Below are positions 1 to 9,004 of a stretch of 64,000 nucleotides of DNA, piece after piece. Numbering within the stretch: position 1 is the stretch's first letter; every line of letters begins with the position of its first letter. A program made the translations under genes and the position numbers. The notes beneath the pieces were generated by a model. It searched no databases. It was not told where the DNA came from and saw only the letters and a list, made by a program, of their open reading frames with translations. Origin of the DNA: Aquimarina megaterium XH134 (GTDB lineage: Bacteria > Bacteroidota > Bacteroidia > Flavobacteriales > Flavobacteriaceae); the NCBI RefSeq assembly GCF_000520975.1, contig NZ_JACB01000003.1, forward strand, positions 248,001 through 312,000, in the 5' to 3' direction.

Positions 1-1362
1 GGTTTTGTAAAATGTAGAACCAAAGGTGGTATGATCGTAGATGTATTTGGTATCGAAGCATTCTTACCAGGTTCTCAGATCGATGTGAAGCCAATTCGTG
101 ATTATGATGCGTATGTAGGAAAAACAATGGAATTTAAAGTGGTAAAAATAAACCACGAATTCAAAAACGTTGTTGTATCGCATAAAGCACTTATCGAAGC
201 AGATATCGAAGAGCAGAAAAAAGAAATTATTGGTCAATTAGAAAAAGGTCAAGTATTAGAAGGTACTGTTAAGAATGTTACTTCTTACGGTGTATTTGTT
301 GATCTTGGAGGAGTTGATGGATTAGTTCATATTACAGATCTTTCTTGGTCTAGAATCAATCATCCAAATGAGATCGTTGAACTTGATCAGAAGTTGAATG
401 TAGTTATCTTAGACTTTGATGAGGCTAAGACTCGTATTCAATTAGGTCTTAAACAATTAAAACCACACCCATGGGAAGCTCTTGATAAAGAACTTAAAGT
501 AGGTGATAAGGTTAAAGGTAAAGTTGTTGTAATTGCTGATTACGGTGCTTTTATTGAAGTTGAAGAAGGAGTAGAAGGATTAATTCACGTTTCAGAAATG
601 TCTTGGTCTACACATTTACGTTCTGCACAAGATTTCGTAAAAGTAGGTGATCAGGTAGAAGCAGTAATTCTTACCTTAGATAGAGAAGAGCGTAAAATGT
701 CTCTTGGTATCAAGCAATTAACTCCAGATCCATGGACAGATATTACGACTAAATATCCTGTTGGATCTAAGCATAATGGTATCGTTCGTAACTTCACTAA
801 TTTTGGTGTATTCGTAGAATTAGAAGAAGGTATCGATGGTTTAATTTATATCTCAGATCTTTCATGGACTAAGAAAATTAAGCACCCATCAGACTTTACT
901 AATGTAGGTGATAAACTTGATGTAATTGTTCTTGAGCTTGATGTAGAAGGACGTAAGTTAAGTCTTGGTCATAAGCAAACAGAAGATAATCCTTGGGATA
1001 AATATGAAGGAGAATTTGCTTTAGGAACTAAGCATACTGCAACCATCGGTGAAATTGTAGACAAAGGTGCTACTATAGATTTCAACGAAGATGTTGTTGC
1101 TTTTGTACCTTCTCGTCATCTTGAAAAAGAAGATGGAAGCAAGCTTAAGAAAGGTGATGAGGCAGAGTTCCAAATTATTGAATTCAATAAAGAATTCAAG
1201 AGAGTGGTTGCTTCTCATACAGCTTTATTCAAAGAAGAAGAAGCTAAAATCGTTAAACAAGCTGCGAAGAAAGCTGCTACAGGTTCAGCAGAAAAAACAA
1301 CGCTTGGAGATATCGATGCATTAGCAGATCTTAAAGCTAAGATGGAAAAAGGAGGGAACTAG
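1..1362 (+). CDS. rpsA: 30S ribosomal protein S1, 3' part (5' end outside window)
   Basis: The reading frame is open from base 1 (G-F-V-K-C-R...), so the gene starts upstream and 453 residues are visible. It carries repeated S1 RNA-binding domains: a partial first one, then full repeats near window residues 80-150, 165-240, 250-325 and a more divergent one near 340-410. The repeats show the typical Y/F-G-V/A-F-V/I-E and G-L-I/V-H-I/V-S signature and each is followed by a P-x-P-W or N-P-W linker. Ribosomal S1 binds mRNA and helps deliver it to the 30S subunit. The charged C-terminal tail ends at TAG 1360-1362 and a strong terminator follows within 30 bases. S1-repeat proteins include other RNA-binding factors, but the number and spacing of repeats fit rpsA. 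Confidence 0.95.
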   Translation, partial: GFVKCRTKGGMIVDVFGIEAFLPGSQIDVKPIRDYDAYVGKTMEFKVVKINHEFKNVVVSHKALIEADIEEQKKEIIGQLEKGQVLEGTVKNVTSYGVFVDLGGVDGLVHITDLSWSRINHPNEIVELDQKLNVVILDFDEAKTRIQLGLKQLKPHPWEALDKELKVGDKVKGKVVVIADYGAFIEVEEGVEGLIHVSEMSWSTHLRSAQDFVKVGDQVEAVILTLDREERKMSLGIKQLTPDPWTDITTKYPVGSKHNGIVRNFTNFGVFVELEEGIDGLIYISDLSWTKKIKHPSDFTNVGDKLDVIVLELDVEGRKLSLGHKQTEDNPWDKYEGEFALGTKHTATIGEIVDKGATIDFNEDVVAFVPSRHLEKEDGSKLKKGDEAEFQIIEFNKEFKRVVASHTALFKEEEAKIVKQAAKKAATGSAEKTTLGDIDALADLKAKMEKGGN

Positions 1363-1386
1363 TTTCTCAACACTTTTTAATATAAC

Positions 1387-1420
1387 AAAGGCCGTTCGTA
1401 AGAACGGCCTTTTGTTTTTT
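1387..1420 (+). terminator. Rho-independent terminator of rpsA
   Basis: A perfect 11-bp stem (1387-1397 with 1402-1412, GC-rich core GGCCGTTC) closes a four-base GTAA loop and is followed by a T-rich tail up to 1420. It lies 24 bases after the rpsA stop codon. Confidence 0.93.
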
Positions 1421-1737
1421 AGAATACACTGTATTCAGGGTTGTTGTGACTCCTGCCTATTTTGAGTTTACTCTATGTAAAATTACAGCTCTACTTTCTT
1501 TAAATATGCTGTGATCGTAATTATACATGGGGTTTTGATATATATCGCAAAAAGAAATAACACGGTTATTGAATCATAATATAATGATATTACTATATGA
1601 TAATGTATTGGTGTGGTTGAATTATGATGTTTTTATATCCCTGAAAAACGGGACGACATTTTCACTATTAGTGGTATAGTACTAAGGATGAAGCTTCCTG
1701 ATATTTGCATTGTAAAAAATCATAAACGTTTTTTAAA
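1421..1737. other. Intergenic stretch without recognised gene
   Basis: About 317 AT-rich bases between the rpsA terminator and the next gene. I see no convincing reading frame, tRNA or strong hairpin. It presumably holds the promoter of the small secreted protein at 1738, but no exact TAnnTTTG element could be placed at a sensible distance. Confidence 0.5.
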
Positions 1738-2139
1738 ATGAAAAATATAAACAGGGTAATCATATTTACATTAAATTTTTTAATAATCATTCAGGCAAAT
1801 GCCAAAGAAACAAATAGGTTGGCAGTTGTAGCAAATGATAAAGCGATTATAACATCTGTAAAAAAGAATACAGATACTGAACCAAAAAGTAAAAAAACAA
1901 AAAAAGCAGTTGAGAATAAAAGTTTTCATTCTATCAAAAAATGGAAAATAACAATAGAATATACAGATGGTGGTATTATGTCTAAAACTATTGTGGTACA
2001 AGAAAGCTCAGATTTAAGTGCTTTGGAAACAGCATTTTTAGAAGCTGAAAAATACATGGAAACTATTGAGAATATAAAGAATTATGAAGTTTCTCCGGTA
2101 TCCAAAAACTCGTTTGTATTATTAGCAGGGGGAATATAG
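1738..2139 (+). CDS. Small secreted protein of unknown function
   Basis: A 133-residue protein with a clear N-terminal signal peptide (Lys/Asn start, hydrophobic stretch near residues 7-19, likely cleavage after A-N-A around residue 22). A lysine-rich linker near residues 38-60 leads to a C-terminal part of about 70 residues with alternating hydrophobic positions (K-W-K-I-T-I-E-Y-T-D-G-G) that may fold as a small beta-rich domain. No cysteines or catalytic motifs are visible. It stands alone between two terminators, so it is probably a one-gene unit. I do not recognise the family. Confidence 0.7.
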   Translation: MKNINRVIIFTLNFLIIIQANAKETNRLAVVANDKAIITSVKKNTDTEPKSKKTKKAVENKSFHSIKKWKITIEYTDGGIMSKTIVVQESSDLSALETAFLEAEKYMETIENIKNYEVSPVSKNSFVLLAGGI

Positions 2140-2158
2140 TGTAAAGGATTATTTGATG

Positions 2159-2189
2159 AAGGCGTAATACGACAATTACGCCTTTTTTT
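2159..2189 (+). terminator. Rho-independent terminator
   Basis: A stem GGCGTAAT (2161-2168) pairs with ATTACGCC (2175-2182) around a six-base loop and is followed by seven T. The stem can be extended by flanking A/T pairs. It is 20 bases after the stop of the small secreted protein. Confidence 0.88.
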
Positions 2190-2307
2190 ATAGCTAATTC
2201 TATTGAATTCACCTCTTTTATAGATACTACGAATTTAGAACGACTAATTCACATTAATGTGTTTTCTGCAAAGTAGATTTTCTATAGTATGTTATTTAGA
2301 AATTGAA

Positions 2308-2337
2308 TTGTATTGTTCTAAAATTTCACTACTTTTG
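2308..2337 (+). promoter_or_regulatory. Bacteroidota-type promoter of pyrR
   Basis: TTG at 2308-2310, a 19-base spacer and TACTTTTG at 2330-2337 match the Bacteroidota sigma consensus TTG-N19-TAnnTTTG. The predicted transcript start near 2343 is about 20 bases before the ATG at 2363. This rules out the longer in-frame start at 2303. Confidence 0.75.
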
Positions 2338-2362
2338 TATTCCAGATATCCATTTGGAGATT

Positions 2363-2902
2363 ATGAGTCAAAAATTACTACTTAGTGCGAAAGAGATTGA
2401 TATAATTCTGCACCGTTTGGCTTGTCAATTAATTGAAAATCACACGCATTTTAGAGATACTGTTTTAATTGGTATTCAGCCAAGAGGAGCTTTTTTAGCC
2501 GATCGTATTAAGAAAATTTTGGTTGATGACTATATGGTAACAGATGTCAAATTAGGTTACCTTGATATTACATTTTATCGAGATGATTTTAGGAGAGGAG
2601 AAAAAATTCTTGAGGCTAATAAAACTCATATAGATTTTGTAGTAGAAGATAAGCGAATTGTATTTATTGATGATGTGCTGTATACTGGGAGAAGTATTAG
2701 AGCAGCTTTAACAGCTGTGCAATCCTTTGGAAGACCACAGGAAATCGAACTACTAACATTAATTGATAGGCGTTTTAGTAGACATTTACCTATACAGCCT
2801 AATTATAGAGGTCGCCAGGTAGATGCTATAAATCAAGAAAAAGTAAAAGTAGATTGGATAGAAAATGATGGCAAAGATGCCGTGTATTTAATAGAAAATT
2901 AA
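2363..2902 (+). CDS. pyrR: Bifunctional pyr operon regulator / uracil phosphoribosyltransferase PyrR
   Basis: A 179-residue phosphoribosyltransferase-fold protein. The PRPP-binding loop is visible as V-F-I-D-D-V-L-Y-T-G-R-S near residue 95, and R-G-A-F-L-A near residue 41 fits the pyrophosphate loop. PyrR converts uracil plus PRPP to UMP and in many bacteria binds pyr mRNA to control attenuation. The length equals that of classical PyrR. I chose the ATG at 2363 because the promoter element at 2330-2337 overlaps the upstream extension. It is followed after 46 bases by pyrB, the usual Bacteroidota arrangement. No classical PyrR-binding hairpin is evident in the short leader, so an mRNA-binding role here is only inferred. 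Confidence 0.93.
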   Translation: MSQKLLLSAKEIDIILHRLACQLIENHTHFRDTVLIGIQPRGAFLADRIKKILVDDYMVTDVKLGYLDITFYRDDFRRGEKILEANKTHIDFVVEDKRIVFIDDVLYTGRSIRAALTAVQSFGRPQEIELLTLIDRRFSRHLPIQPNYRGRQVDAINQEKVKVDWIENDGKDAVYLIEN

Positions 2903-2948
2903 GATCTCTAAATAAGATTGTTTTATTTAAAATTATAAATTAAGACGA

Positions 2949-3878
2949 ATGAGCGAATTAAGTGTACATCACTTATTGGGAATAAAATATCTAAATAAAG
3001 AAGATATTGATTTAATCTTTGAGACTGCTGATCACTTTAAAGAAGTTATTAATCGGCCAATTAAAAAAGTTCCTTCGCTTAGAGACATAACGATTGCGAA
3101 TCTTTTCTTTGAAAATAGTACAAGAACAAGATTATCTTTCGAATTAGCAGAAAAAAGACTTTCTGCAGATGTAATTAATTTTTCTGCAGCATCTTCTTCT
3201 GTAAAGAAAGGAGAAACACTCATTGATACCGTTAATAATATTCTTTCTATGAAAGTAGATATGGTAGTCATGAGGCATCCTAATCCGGGAGCCGGGGTTT
3301 TTCTTTCTAAACATGTTGATGCAAGTATTGTTAATGCAGGGGATGGTGCTCATGAGCATCCTACACAAGCTTTATTAGACTCCTATTCTATACGTGAACG
3401 ATTAGGAGAGGTAGGAGGAAAGAAGGTTGTGATCGTAGGAGATATTTTGCACTCTAGAGTTGCACTTTCTAATATCTTTGCTTTAAAATTACAAGGAGCC
3501 GAAGTAAAAGTTTGTGGCCCCAAAACTCTGATTCCTAAATATATCGAGAAATTAGGAGTTGAGGTCGAAACAGATCTAAGAAAAGCACTAGAGTGGTGCG
3601 ATGTAGCCAATATGTTGCGTGTACAAAATGAAAGAATGGAGATTAGTTATTTTCCATCAACACGAGAATATACCCAACAATTTGGAGTAAATAAAAAGTT
3701 ATTGGATAGTCTGAATAAGGAAATTGTAATCATGCACCCAGGACCAATCAATCGTGGAGTAGAAATCACGAGTGATGTTGCTGATTCTAACCAAGCCATA
3801 ATATTGGATCAGGTACAGAATGGAGTTGCAGTGCGAATGGCTGTAATATATCTTTTAGCTTCAAAAATTAAACGATAA
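2949..3878 (+). CDS. pyrB: Aspartate carbamoyltransferase catalytic subunit
   Basis: A 309-residue full-length ATCase catalytic chain. It shows the carbamoyl-phosphate loop N-S-T-R-T-R near residue 56, the motif H-P-T-Q-A-L-L-D near residue 137 and M-H-P-G-P-I-N-R-G near residue 260. It condenses carbamoyl phosphate with L-aspartate to N-carbamoyl-aspartate, the committed step of pyrimidine synthesis. No regulatory chain pyrI is adjacent. It lies between pyrR and a STAS-like gene that begins three bases after its stop, implying co-transcription. Confidence 0.97.
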   Translation: MSELSVHHLLGIKYLNKEDIDLIFETADHFKEVINRPIKKVPSLRDITIANLFFENSTRTRLSFELAEKRLSADVINFSAASSSVKKGETLIDTVNNILSMKVDMVVMRHPNPGAGVFLSKHVDASIVNAGDGAHEHPTQALLDSYSIRERLGEVGGKKVVIVGDILHSRVALSNIFALKLQGAEVKVCGPKTLIPKYIEKLGVEVETDLRKALEWCDVANMLRVQNERMEISYFPSTREYTQQFGVNKKLLDSLNKEIVIMHPGPINRGVEITSDVADSNQAIILDQVQNGVAVRMAVIYLLASKIKR

Positions 3879-3881
3879 TTT

Positions 3882-4214
3882 ATGATTTTTAATAAAGAAG
3901 GTTCTACTACTATAATCACACAAGAAAAAACTACAATTATTGAATTTGTTAATGGTCTTGAAGACAAGTATGCTTCCCTGGAAAATGATAACATAATTGT
4001 TAACTTGTTTTCATTAGAACAAATCTCTGTAGATGATGTTAATGAATTTTTAAGGATTTCTAATAAGCATAAAGCCGCTAAACATTCATTCGTGATTGTT
4101 ACAAATAAGATATCCTATGATGAAGTCTTACATGAAATAACAATTGTTCCTACACTACAAGAAGCGTATGATTTGGTAGAGATGGAAGAAATAGAAAGAG
4201 ATTTGGGTTTTTAA
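3882..4214 (+). CDS. STAS-like small protein, function unknown
   Basis: A 110-residue cytosolic protein without signal peptide or membrane segment. The alternation of strands and helices (N-I-I-V-N-L-F, then a helix, S-F-V-I-V-T-N, then I-V-P-T-L-Q-E-A-Y-D-L-V) resembles the STAS fold of anti-sigma-factor antagonists, including the characteristic P-T-L-x-E-A end. The usual phosphorylatable serine motif of SpoIIAA-like proteins is not evident. It begins three bases after pyrB and lies upstream of rnz, with the thioredoxin-like gene between. The fold assignment is by pattern only and the role is unknown. Confidence 0.75.
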   Translation: MIFNKEGSTTIITQEKTTIIEFVNGLEDKYASLENDNIIVNLFSLEQISVDDVNEFLRISNKHKAAKHSFVIVTNKISYDEVLHEITIVPTLQEAYDLVEMEEIERDLGF

Positions 4215-4263
4215 AAAACTCAACTTTTTGTAATTATTTATGTTGCTTTTCGTCTGATAGGTT

Positions 4264-4722
4264 ATGAACAGATTAGCCCCAATTGTAAGTATACTCTTTT
4301 TTGTGTTTTTTGGTCATGATGTTATTGCTCAGGACTGGAAATATGATTTTGATGAAGCAAAGTCATTAGCAAAAGAAAAAGATCAAAATATTGTATTGTT
4401 TTTTACCGGATCAGATTGGTGCCCACCCTGTATTAAATTAGAAAGAAATATTTTTTCTAATCAGGAGTTTATAGAATTTGCTGATCAAAAATTTATTTGG
4501 GTAAAGGCAGATTTTCCTAAGCGGAAAAAAAATAAACTTTCTTTGACTCAACAAAAGAAAAATGAGGTACTTGCTCAAAAATATAACAGAAAATGGGTTT
4601 TTCCTGTTATTCTAGTTTTGGATAAGGAAGGAAAAGTATTAGGAGTAACAGGGTATAGAAGAAATCTTGATGCCAAAGGATATATATCATTATTAACATC
4701 GTTTGATTCTTTTGGTCGTTAA
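4264..4722 (+). CDS. Secreted thioredoxin-like protein
   Basis: A 152-residue protein with a signal peptide ending near residue 23 (V-I-A-Q). The mature part is a thioredoxin fold with W-C-P-P-C (Cys53 and Cys56) after a hydrophobic strand N-I-V-L-F-F. A later V-F-P-V-I-L-V-L-D segment supplies the conserved cis-proline. Such proteins act in the periplasm as thiol-disulfide reductases or in protein folding. It lies between the STAS-like gene and rnz in the same direction. The spacing of about 50-60 bases on each side permits but does not prove one operon. Confidence 0.85.
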   Translation: MNRLAPIVSILFFVFFGHDVIAQDWKYDFDEAKSLAKEKDQNIVLFFTGSDWCPPCIKLERNIFSNQEFIEFADQKFIWVKADFPKRKKNKLSLTQQKKNEVLAQKYNRKWVFPVILVLDKEGKVLGVTGYRRNLDAKGYISLLTSFDSFGR

Positions 4723-4784
4723 ATTGATTTATAAATAAGATTAGATTATATTCACAACCTGTTTAATAAATAGGAAAAATAATT

Positions 4785-5690
4785 TTGAAACTTACGATTT
4801 TAGGTTGCTATTCTGCAACTCCCCGAACATTTACAAATCCTACTTCTCAGGTCTTAGAAATAAACAACCATATCTTTTTAATTGATTGTGGTGAAGGTAC
4901 TCAAGTAGAATTACGACGAAATAAAATCAAGTTTTCAAGAATCAAACATATTTTTATTTCACATCTTCATGGAGACCACTTTTTCGGACTAATTGGATTA
5001 GTATCTACTTTTAGATTGCTTGGTAGGGATGCACCATTACATATTCATGGTCCTAAGGGAATAAAAGAAGTTATTACATTACAATTAAAACTTTCTAATT
5101 CGTGGACAGATTACCCGTTATACTTTCATGAACTTACCAATACAGAATCAGAAATTGTTTTCGAAGATGAAAAAGTAATAGTACATACAATACCTTTGCA
5201 ACATAGAGTATATTGTAATGGGTTTTTATTTCAGGAAAAACCAGGAGATCGAACCTTGTTAATAGACAAGGTATCTGATTATGGTATTGATAAGGCATAT
5301 TATCGTGCTATAAAAAAAGGAAAAGATGTTGTTTTAGACAATGGCACTGTGATTTCTAATGAAGAGCTAACCGACCCTCCTAAACCCGTTAAGAGCTACG
5401 CATTTTGTAGTGATACTAAATATAACGAAGAGAAAATTCCTTTAATCAAAGACGTTACAGTATTGTATCACGAATCTACTTTTTTAGAAAGTCATAAACA
5501 TTTGTGTGCAAAAACTGGTCATAGTTCGGCCATTGAAGCAGCTACTATTGCCAAAAAAGCAAATGTTGGATCCTTGATTTTGGGCCATTATTCTACCAGG
5601 TATGAAAACATTGAACTTTTTAGGGAAGAAGCAAAAACTGTTTTTGATGATGTAGAAATAGCTGATGATGGTAAAGTGTTTGAGTATTGA
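4785..5690 (+). CDS. rnz: Ribonuclease Z (tRNA 3' endonuclease)
   Basis: A 301-residue metallo-beta-lactamase fold enzyme. The zinc motif H60-x-H62-x-D64-H65 is seen in I-S-H-L-H-G-D-H-F-F-G, with later ligands in C-S-D-T-K-Y and L-G-H-Y-S-T-R-Y. RNase Z cuts the 3' trailer from tRNA precursors. The start is a TTG codon at 4785, chosen because the family begins M-x-L-x-I-L-G at exactly this point and no in-frame ATG lies close by. Bacteroidota RNase Z enzymes have this length. The gene is followed by pdxH after 74 bases. Confidence 0.95.
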   Translation: MKLTILGCYSATPRTFTNPTSQVLEINNHIFLIDCGEGTQVELRRNKIKFSRIKHIFISHLHGDHFFGLIGLVSTFRLLGRDAPLHIHGPKGIKEVITLQLKLSNSWTDYPLYFHELTNTESEIVFEDEKVIVHTIPLQHRVYCNGFLFQEKPGDRTLLIDKVSDYGIDKAYYRAIKKGKDVVLDNGTVISNEELTDPPKPVKSYAFCSDTKYNEEKIPLIKDVTVLYHESTFLESHKHLCAKTGHSSAIEAATIAKKANVGSLILGHYSTRYENIELFREEAKTVFDDVEIADDGKVFEY

Positions 5691-5764
5691 TATGGTAAAA
5701 ATTATCTACTTATTATTGTTTTCTATATTTTAAAAATAGGTAAATTGCATAATAATTTGAGATA

Positions 5765-6409
5765 ATGAATAGAGATCTAACAGCGTACAGAAAGTCATAT
5801 GAAAAAAGTTTTTTAGAGGAAGAAAATCTTCCAGATTCTCCTTTTAATCTTTTTTCTGAATGGTTTGCAGAGGTAGAAGAGGCTGGCGGAGTTGATGAGG
5901 CTAATGCAATGACAATAACTACCACAGGATTAGACGGATTTCCAAAAGCAAGAATAGTATTGTTAAAACATTTTGACGAAGACGGTTTTGTGTTTTATAC
6001 TAATTATTCTTCAGAAAAAGGTAAAGCTATAGCTGCTAATAATAAAGTATGCATTTCCTTTTTTTGGCCTAATTTAGAACGACAGGTTATTATTAAAGGC
6101 ACAGCACAAAAAATAGAAGAACAAGAGAGTACTCGTTATTTTTTATCTCGCCCAAGAGGGAGTCAATTAGGAGCTTTGGCATCTGATCAAAGCGAGGTGA
6201 TTAAATCAAGAGAAGCATTAGAAAAACGATTACAATCTTTAGAAAAGGAATATAAAGATACCGATATACCTAAGCCTAAATTTTGGGGAGGGTATTGTAT
6301 AGCACCTATTGAGTTCGAATTTTGGCAAGGTAGAGCTAATCGATTGCATGATCGAATTCGTTATACTAATCAAAAAAAGAATTGGCAGATAGAAAGATTG
6401 TCTCCGTGA
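5765..6409 (+). CDS. pdxH: Pyridoxamine 5'-phosphate oxidase
   Basis: A 214-residue FMN-dependent oxidase that makes pyridoxal 5'-phosphate from pyridoxine or pyridoxamine phosphate. The FMN-binding region A-R-I-V-L-L-K-H-F-D-E-D-G-F-V-F-Y-T-N-Y is present near residues 61-80. The C-terminal signature G-R-x-N-R-L-H-D-R-I-R-Y is near residue 189, ending in I-E-R-L-S-P as in the family. It is the last gene of the rightward run and converges with the OmpA-like gene, whose stop lies six bases away. Confidence 0.96.
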   Translation: MNRDLTAYRKSYEKSFLEEENLPDSPFNLFSEWFAEVEEAGGVDEANAMTITTTGLDGFPKARIVLLKHFDEDGFVFYTNYSSEKGKAIAANNKVCISFFWPNLERQVIIKGTAQKIEEQESTRYFLSRPRGSQLGALASDQSEVIKSREALEKRLQSLEKEYKDTDIPKPKFWGGYCIAPIEFEFWQGRANRLHDRIRYTNQKKNWQIERLSP

Positions 6410-6415
6410 AAAAGA

Positions 6416-8617
6416 TTACATAATTACAAAACTAGAACGTCTGTTCTTTTGGTATTGGTCTTCAGAACAGTCTTCTCCATCTTTACAGTTATTAACAGGT
6501 CTGGTTTCTCCAAATCCAACATAAGAGAGAATTCTGTTTTTAGATATATTTTTACTTATCAGATAATTATAAATAGATTCTGCTCTTTTTTGAGAAAGCG
6601 TTAGGTTATAATTTTCTTCACCACGACTATCAGAATGTGTTTCTATTTTGATTACCATATTTGGGTAGTCATTATTCATAATATCTACCACTTTATCAAG
6701 TTCAATTTCTGCTTTTTTGGTGATATCCCATTTATCAAAATCAAAATAAATTTCATTCAAATTTATCAGATCATTTATGGTTTTGGTTAATTTTAAATCT
6801 GATTTTAAAGGTGAATCGGGTGTGCCACTAGACTGTACAATATCTCCCGATGCAATACCTCCACTTTTGGTGTTATTAGATTTGGTTACCTCATCCATCT
6901 CTCCTGGTATTACTGCAGCAAATTGACTATTCATTTTCTTTTTAGGAATAGAAACAAGACGGCTGGCATTAGGACAGTTTAATTCGCTAATATCTATAGC
7001 TAACTTAAATTGATAGAAATCAGGTAGTTCACAAGAGTTGATATGATTATACCCTTTAGAATATTTTACGGTTTCATTTAGCGTTCCATTAAACTCGGCC
7101 ATCACTGGTTGATCCACTACAAGAATATCATCAATTGTATTAATTGATTCACATTCGGTGTCTACAATCACATTATAACTAATTTTAAATGGTTCACTAT
7201 CTGTTTTTACCATTTTATTAGGTACTATAAAGTTTAATGTTCGAGATGCTTTATCATATTTTACCTTTATTCTTTTAGAGGGTAAAATCATAGTTTTTTC
7301 AGAAAAGACTACATTTTTTGGTAAAACATCTTTTATGATAGTATTTTTTGCATCATCATTACCATCATTATATATGGTAAGATTATACGTTATTTCTTGT
7401 TTTGGAGCTAAAACATCATTTGGGTGAATATATTGATTATTAGCAGTATATTTTGATCTTTTTACAATATGAATTGCAGGTTCGTATATTTCTACACTAA
7501 ATGCAACTGCCATGACAGAATACCCATCATTATTGGTTGATAATCTAAATTTAGCTTCTGTTTGATTGTTGCCTATAATACTATTTCTTACATTTTTTAT
7601 ATCAAATAAATCGGCATCATATCCCAATGTGTTTTGGCTGGCAGGGACTCTGGTTTTTACATTTTTTCCATTTTCGGTGATATTGGCATTAAAGAAGTTG
7701 TTCATAGGATTAATACCATCTGCAAGACTTTTATATCTGTTAGTTTCATTAGACATTACCTGGAAACGATCTCCTATAATTCCTTTGTCTCCTTCATAAG
7801 CAATTACACCTATTTTCCCGTGAACTGCTCCATTAGGAATAGTTTGAAAATTGTTAAAAGAAAAAGCTACAGGTTTTGCTTTTGAGTCAATATTTACAAA
7901 CCCATCATATACATAAAATCTTTTTCTTGGTTTGGTGTCATCCTCATAAATTACAACCATTGTCCACCCACCGGCAAGGCCATTACCTAAAGTTTCATCA
8001 TCATTTATCGCACTAGTAGTAGCAGGGATGTTAGCAACAGTATATGTTCCTAATGGGTTTTCTAATTCTAAAATATCTGCAGTGATATCTTTATAGCAAG
8101 AATATTGTTTGAACAAAGATTCGCTATCATTATAGTAATCATGAATTATTTGTCCATTACTAATGGTCGAATAAGATTGTTGTCCTGGATATTTTATTTT
8201 TATAGAAGTAATATCATGTTGTCTGCTATCATCTGCATAAGCAGCTGTCCAATATAAACCAACATGTTTAATAGCATTACAGTTAGAATCAATATCCAAA
8301 TCTGCACTACTAGAATTAAAAGTAGTTGGATCATTATCAATATCGATAAAGCCCATCTTAAACAGGTTATTTAATCCACCATCATTGTAGCTTTCATTAG
8401 GATCAAATACATCAGTTCCATCATCATTACTAACTTTACCCAGAACAGTATTAGATACAAACTTGAAATCCCCCTTAAGTGTTAATTCTGTACGCTTCTT
8501 AAGAGGCACCTCTACTTGCCCATATGCAATTGTAGAACCAATACTGCATATGAAAATAAGTAGGAACATATTTTGAAACCATTTAAGATTTCTTTTTATA
8601 GTAATCACTTTTTCCAC
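6416..8617 (-). CDS. Large surface protein with DUF11-like repeat and OmpA C-terminal domain
   Basis: A 733-residue protein with an N-terminal signal peptide (hydrophobic near residues 15-33, ending A-Y-G-Q). The long first part, rich in Asp and Asn, is followed by a DUF11/CARDB-like segment near residues 405-500 (E-I-T-Y-N-L-T-I-Y-N-D-G-N-D). A C-terminal OmpA domain near residues 620-733 contains I-Y-F-D-F-D-K-W-D-I and S-D-S-R-G-x-x-x-Y-N-x-x-L-S-x-x-R-A. OmpA domains bind peptidoglycan, so this protein probably links the outer surface to the cell wall. It is transcribed alone and is divergent from sixA. Confidence 0.87.
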   Translation of the reverse strand: MEKVITIKRNLKWFQNMFLLIFICSIGSTIAYGQVEVPLKKRTELTLKGDFKFVSNTVLGKVSNDDGTDVFDPNESYNDGGLNNLFKMGFIDIDNDPTTFNSSSADLDIDSNCNAIKHVGLYWTAAYADDSRQHDITSIKIKYPGQQSYSTISNGQIIHDYYNDSESLFKQYSCYKDITADILELENPLGTYTVANIPATTSAINDDETLGNGLAGGWTMVVIYEDDTKPRKRFYVYDGFVNIDSKAKPVAFSFNNFQTIPNGAVHGKIGVIAYEGDKGIIGDRFQVMSNETNRYKSLADGINPMNNFFNANITENGKNVKTRVPASQNTLGYDADLFDIKNVRNSIIGNNQTEAKFRLSTNNDGYSVMAVAFSVEIYEPAIHIVKRSKYTANNQYIHPNDVLAPKQEITYNLTIYNDGNDDAKNTIIKDVLPKNVVFSEKTMILPSKRIKVKYDKASRTLNFIVPNKMVKTDSEPFKISYNVIVDTECESINTIDDILVVDQPVMAEFNGTLNETVKYSKGYNHINSCELPDFYQFKLAIDISELNCPNASRLVSIPKKKMNSQFAAVIPGEMDEVTKSNNTKSGGIASGDIVQSSGTPDSPLKSDLKLTKTINDLINLNEIYFDFDKWDITKKAEIELDKVVDIMNNDYPNMVIKIETHSDSRGEENYNLTLSQKRAESIYNYLISKNISKNRILSYVGFGETRPVNNCKDGEDCSEDQYQKNRRSSFVIM

Positions 8618-9004
8618 CTTTCTTGTTTTTTATTACCCTACTGATATTATGATAAATTTGTGCTCATAATGTTTGGGGGGAAACACTCTGATTTAAGGGA
8701 AAACCGTATGTAAATTTATATTTTAACATTTAATTTTATACGAAAAAAAACATGTTTTCGATGTAAATACCATTTTTATCGATTAAAATCAAATGTTTAT
8801 TATGTTCATTTTCATTATTTTAGCTCTTTTGTCTGTTATTTTTATATTAATTATTTGATAAGTAAAACAGCTAAATATGAAAACCAATCTTAGCTATAAT
8901 TACATAAAAATTGATTTTTTATATTCTTATATTTAAGATTTGTAAAAACGAATCCTTAAACTTGTATTAAATAACTTCATTTTTGCTAAAATAGTATCAG
9001 ATTC
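8618..9004. other. Divergent intergenic region, no gene seen
   Basis: 387 very AT-rich bases between the divergent OmpA-like gene and sixA. It contains a G6 tract near 8672 and long A/T runs. No reading frame or stable hairpin stands out. Near matches to TAnnTTTG occur, but none at the right distance with a -33 element, so promoters are presumed rather than placed. Confidence 0.5.

Noticed and set aside
8972..8985. CATTTTTG as promoter of sixA
   Set aside because: First base deviates from TAnnTTTG and the TTG upstream is only 13 bases away instead of about 19.
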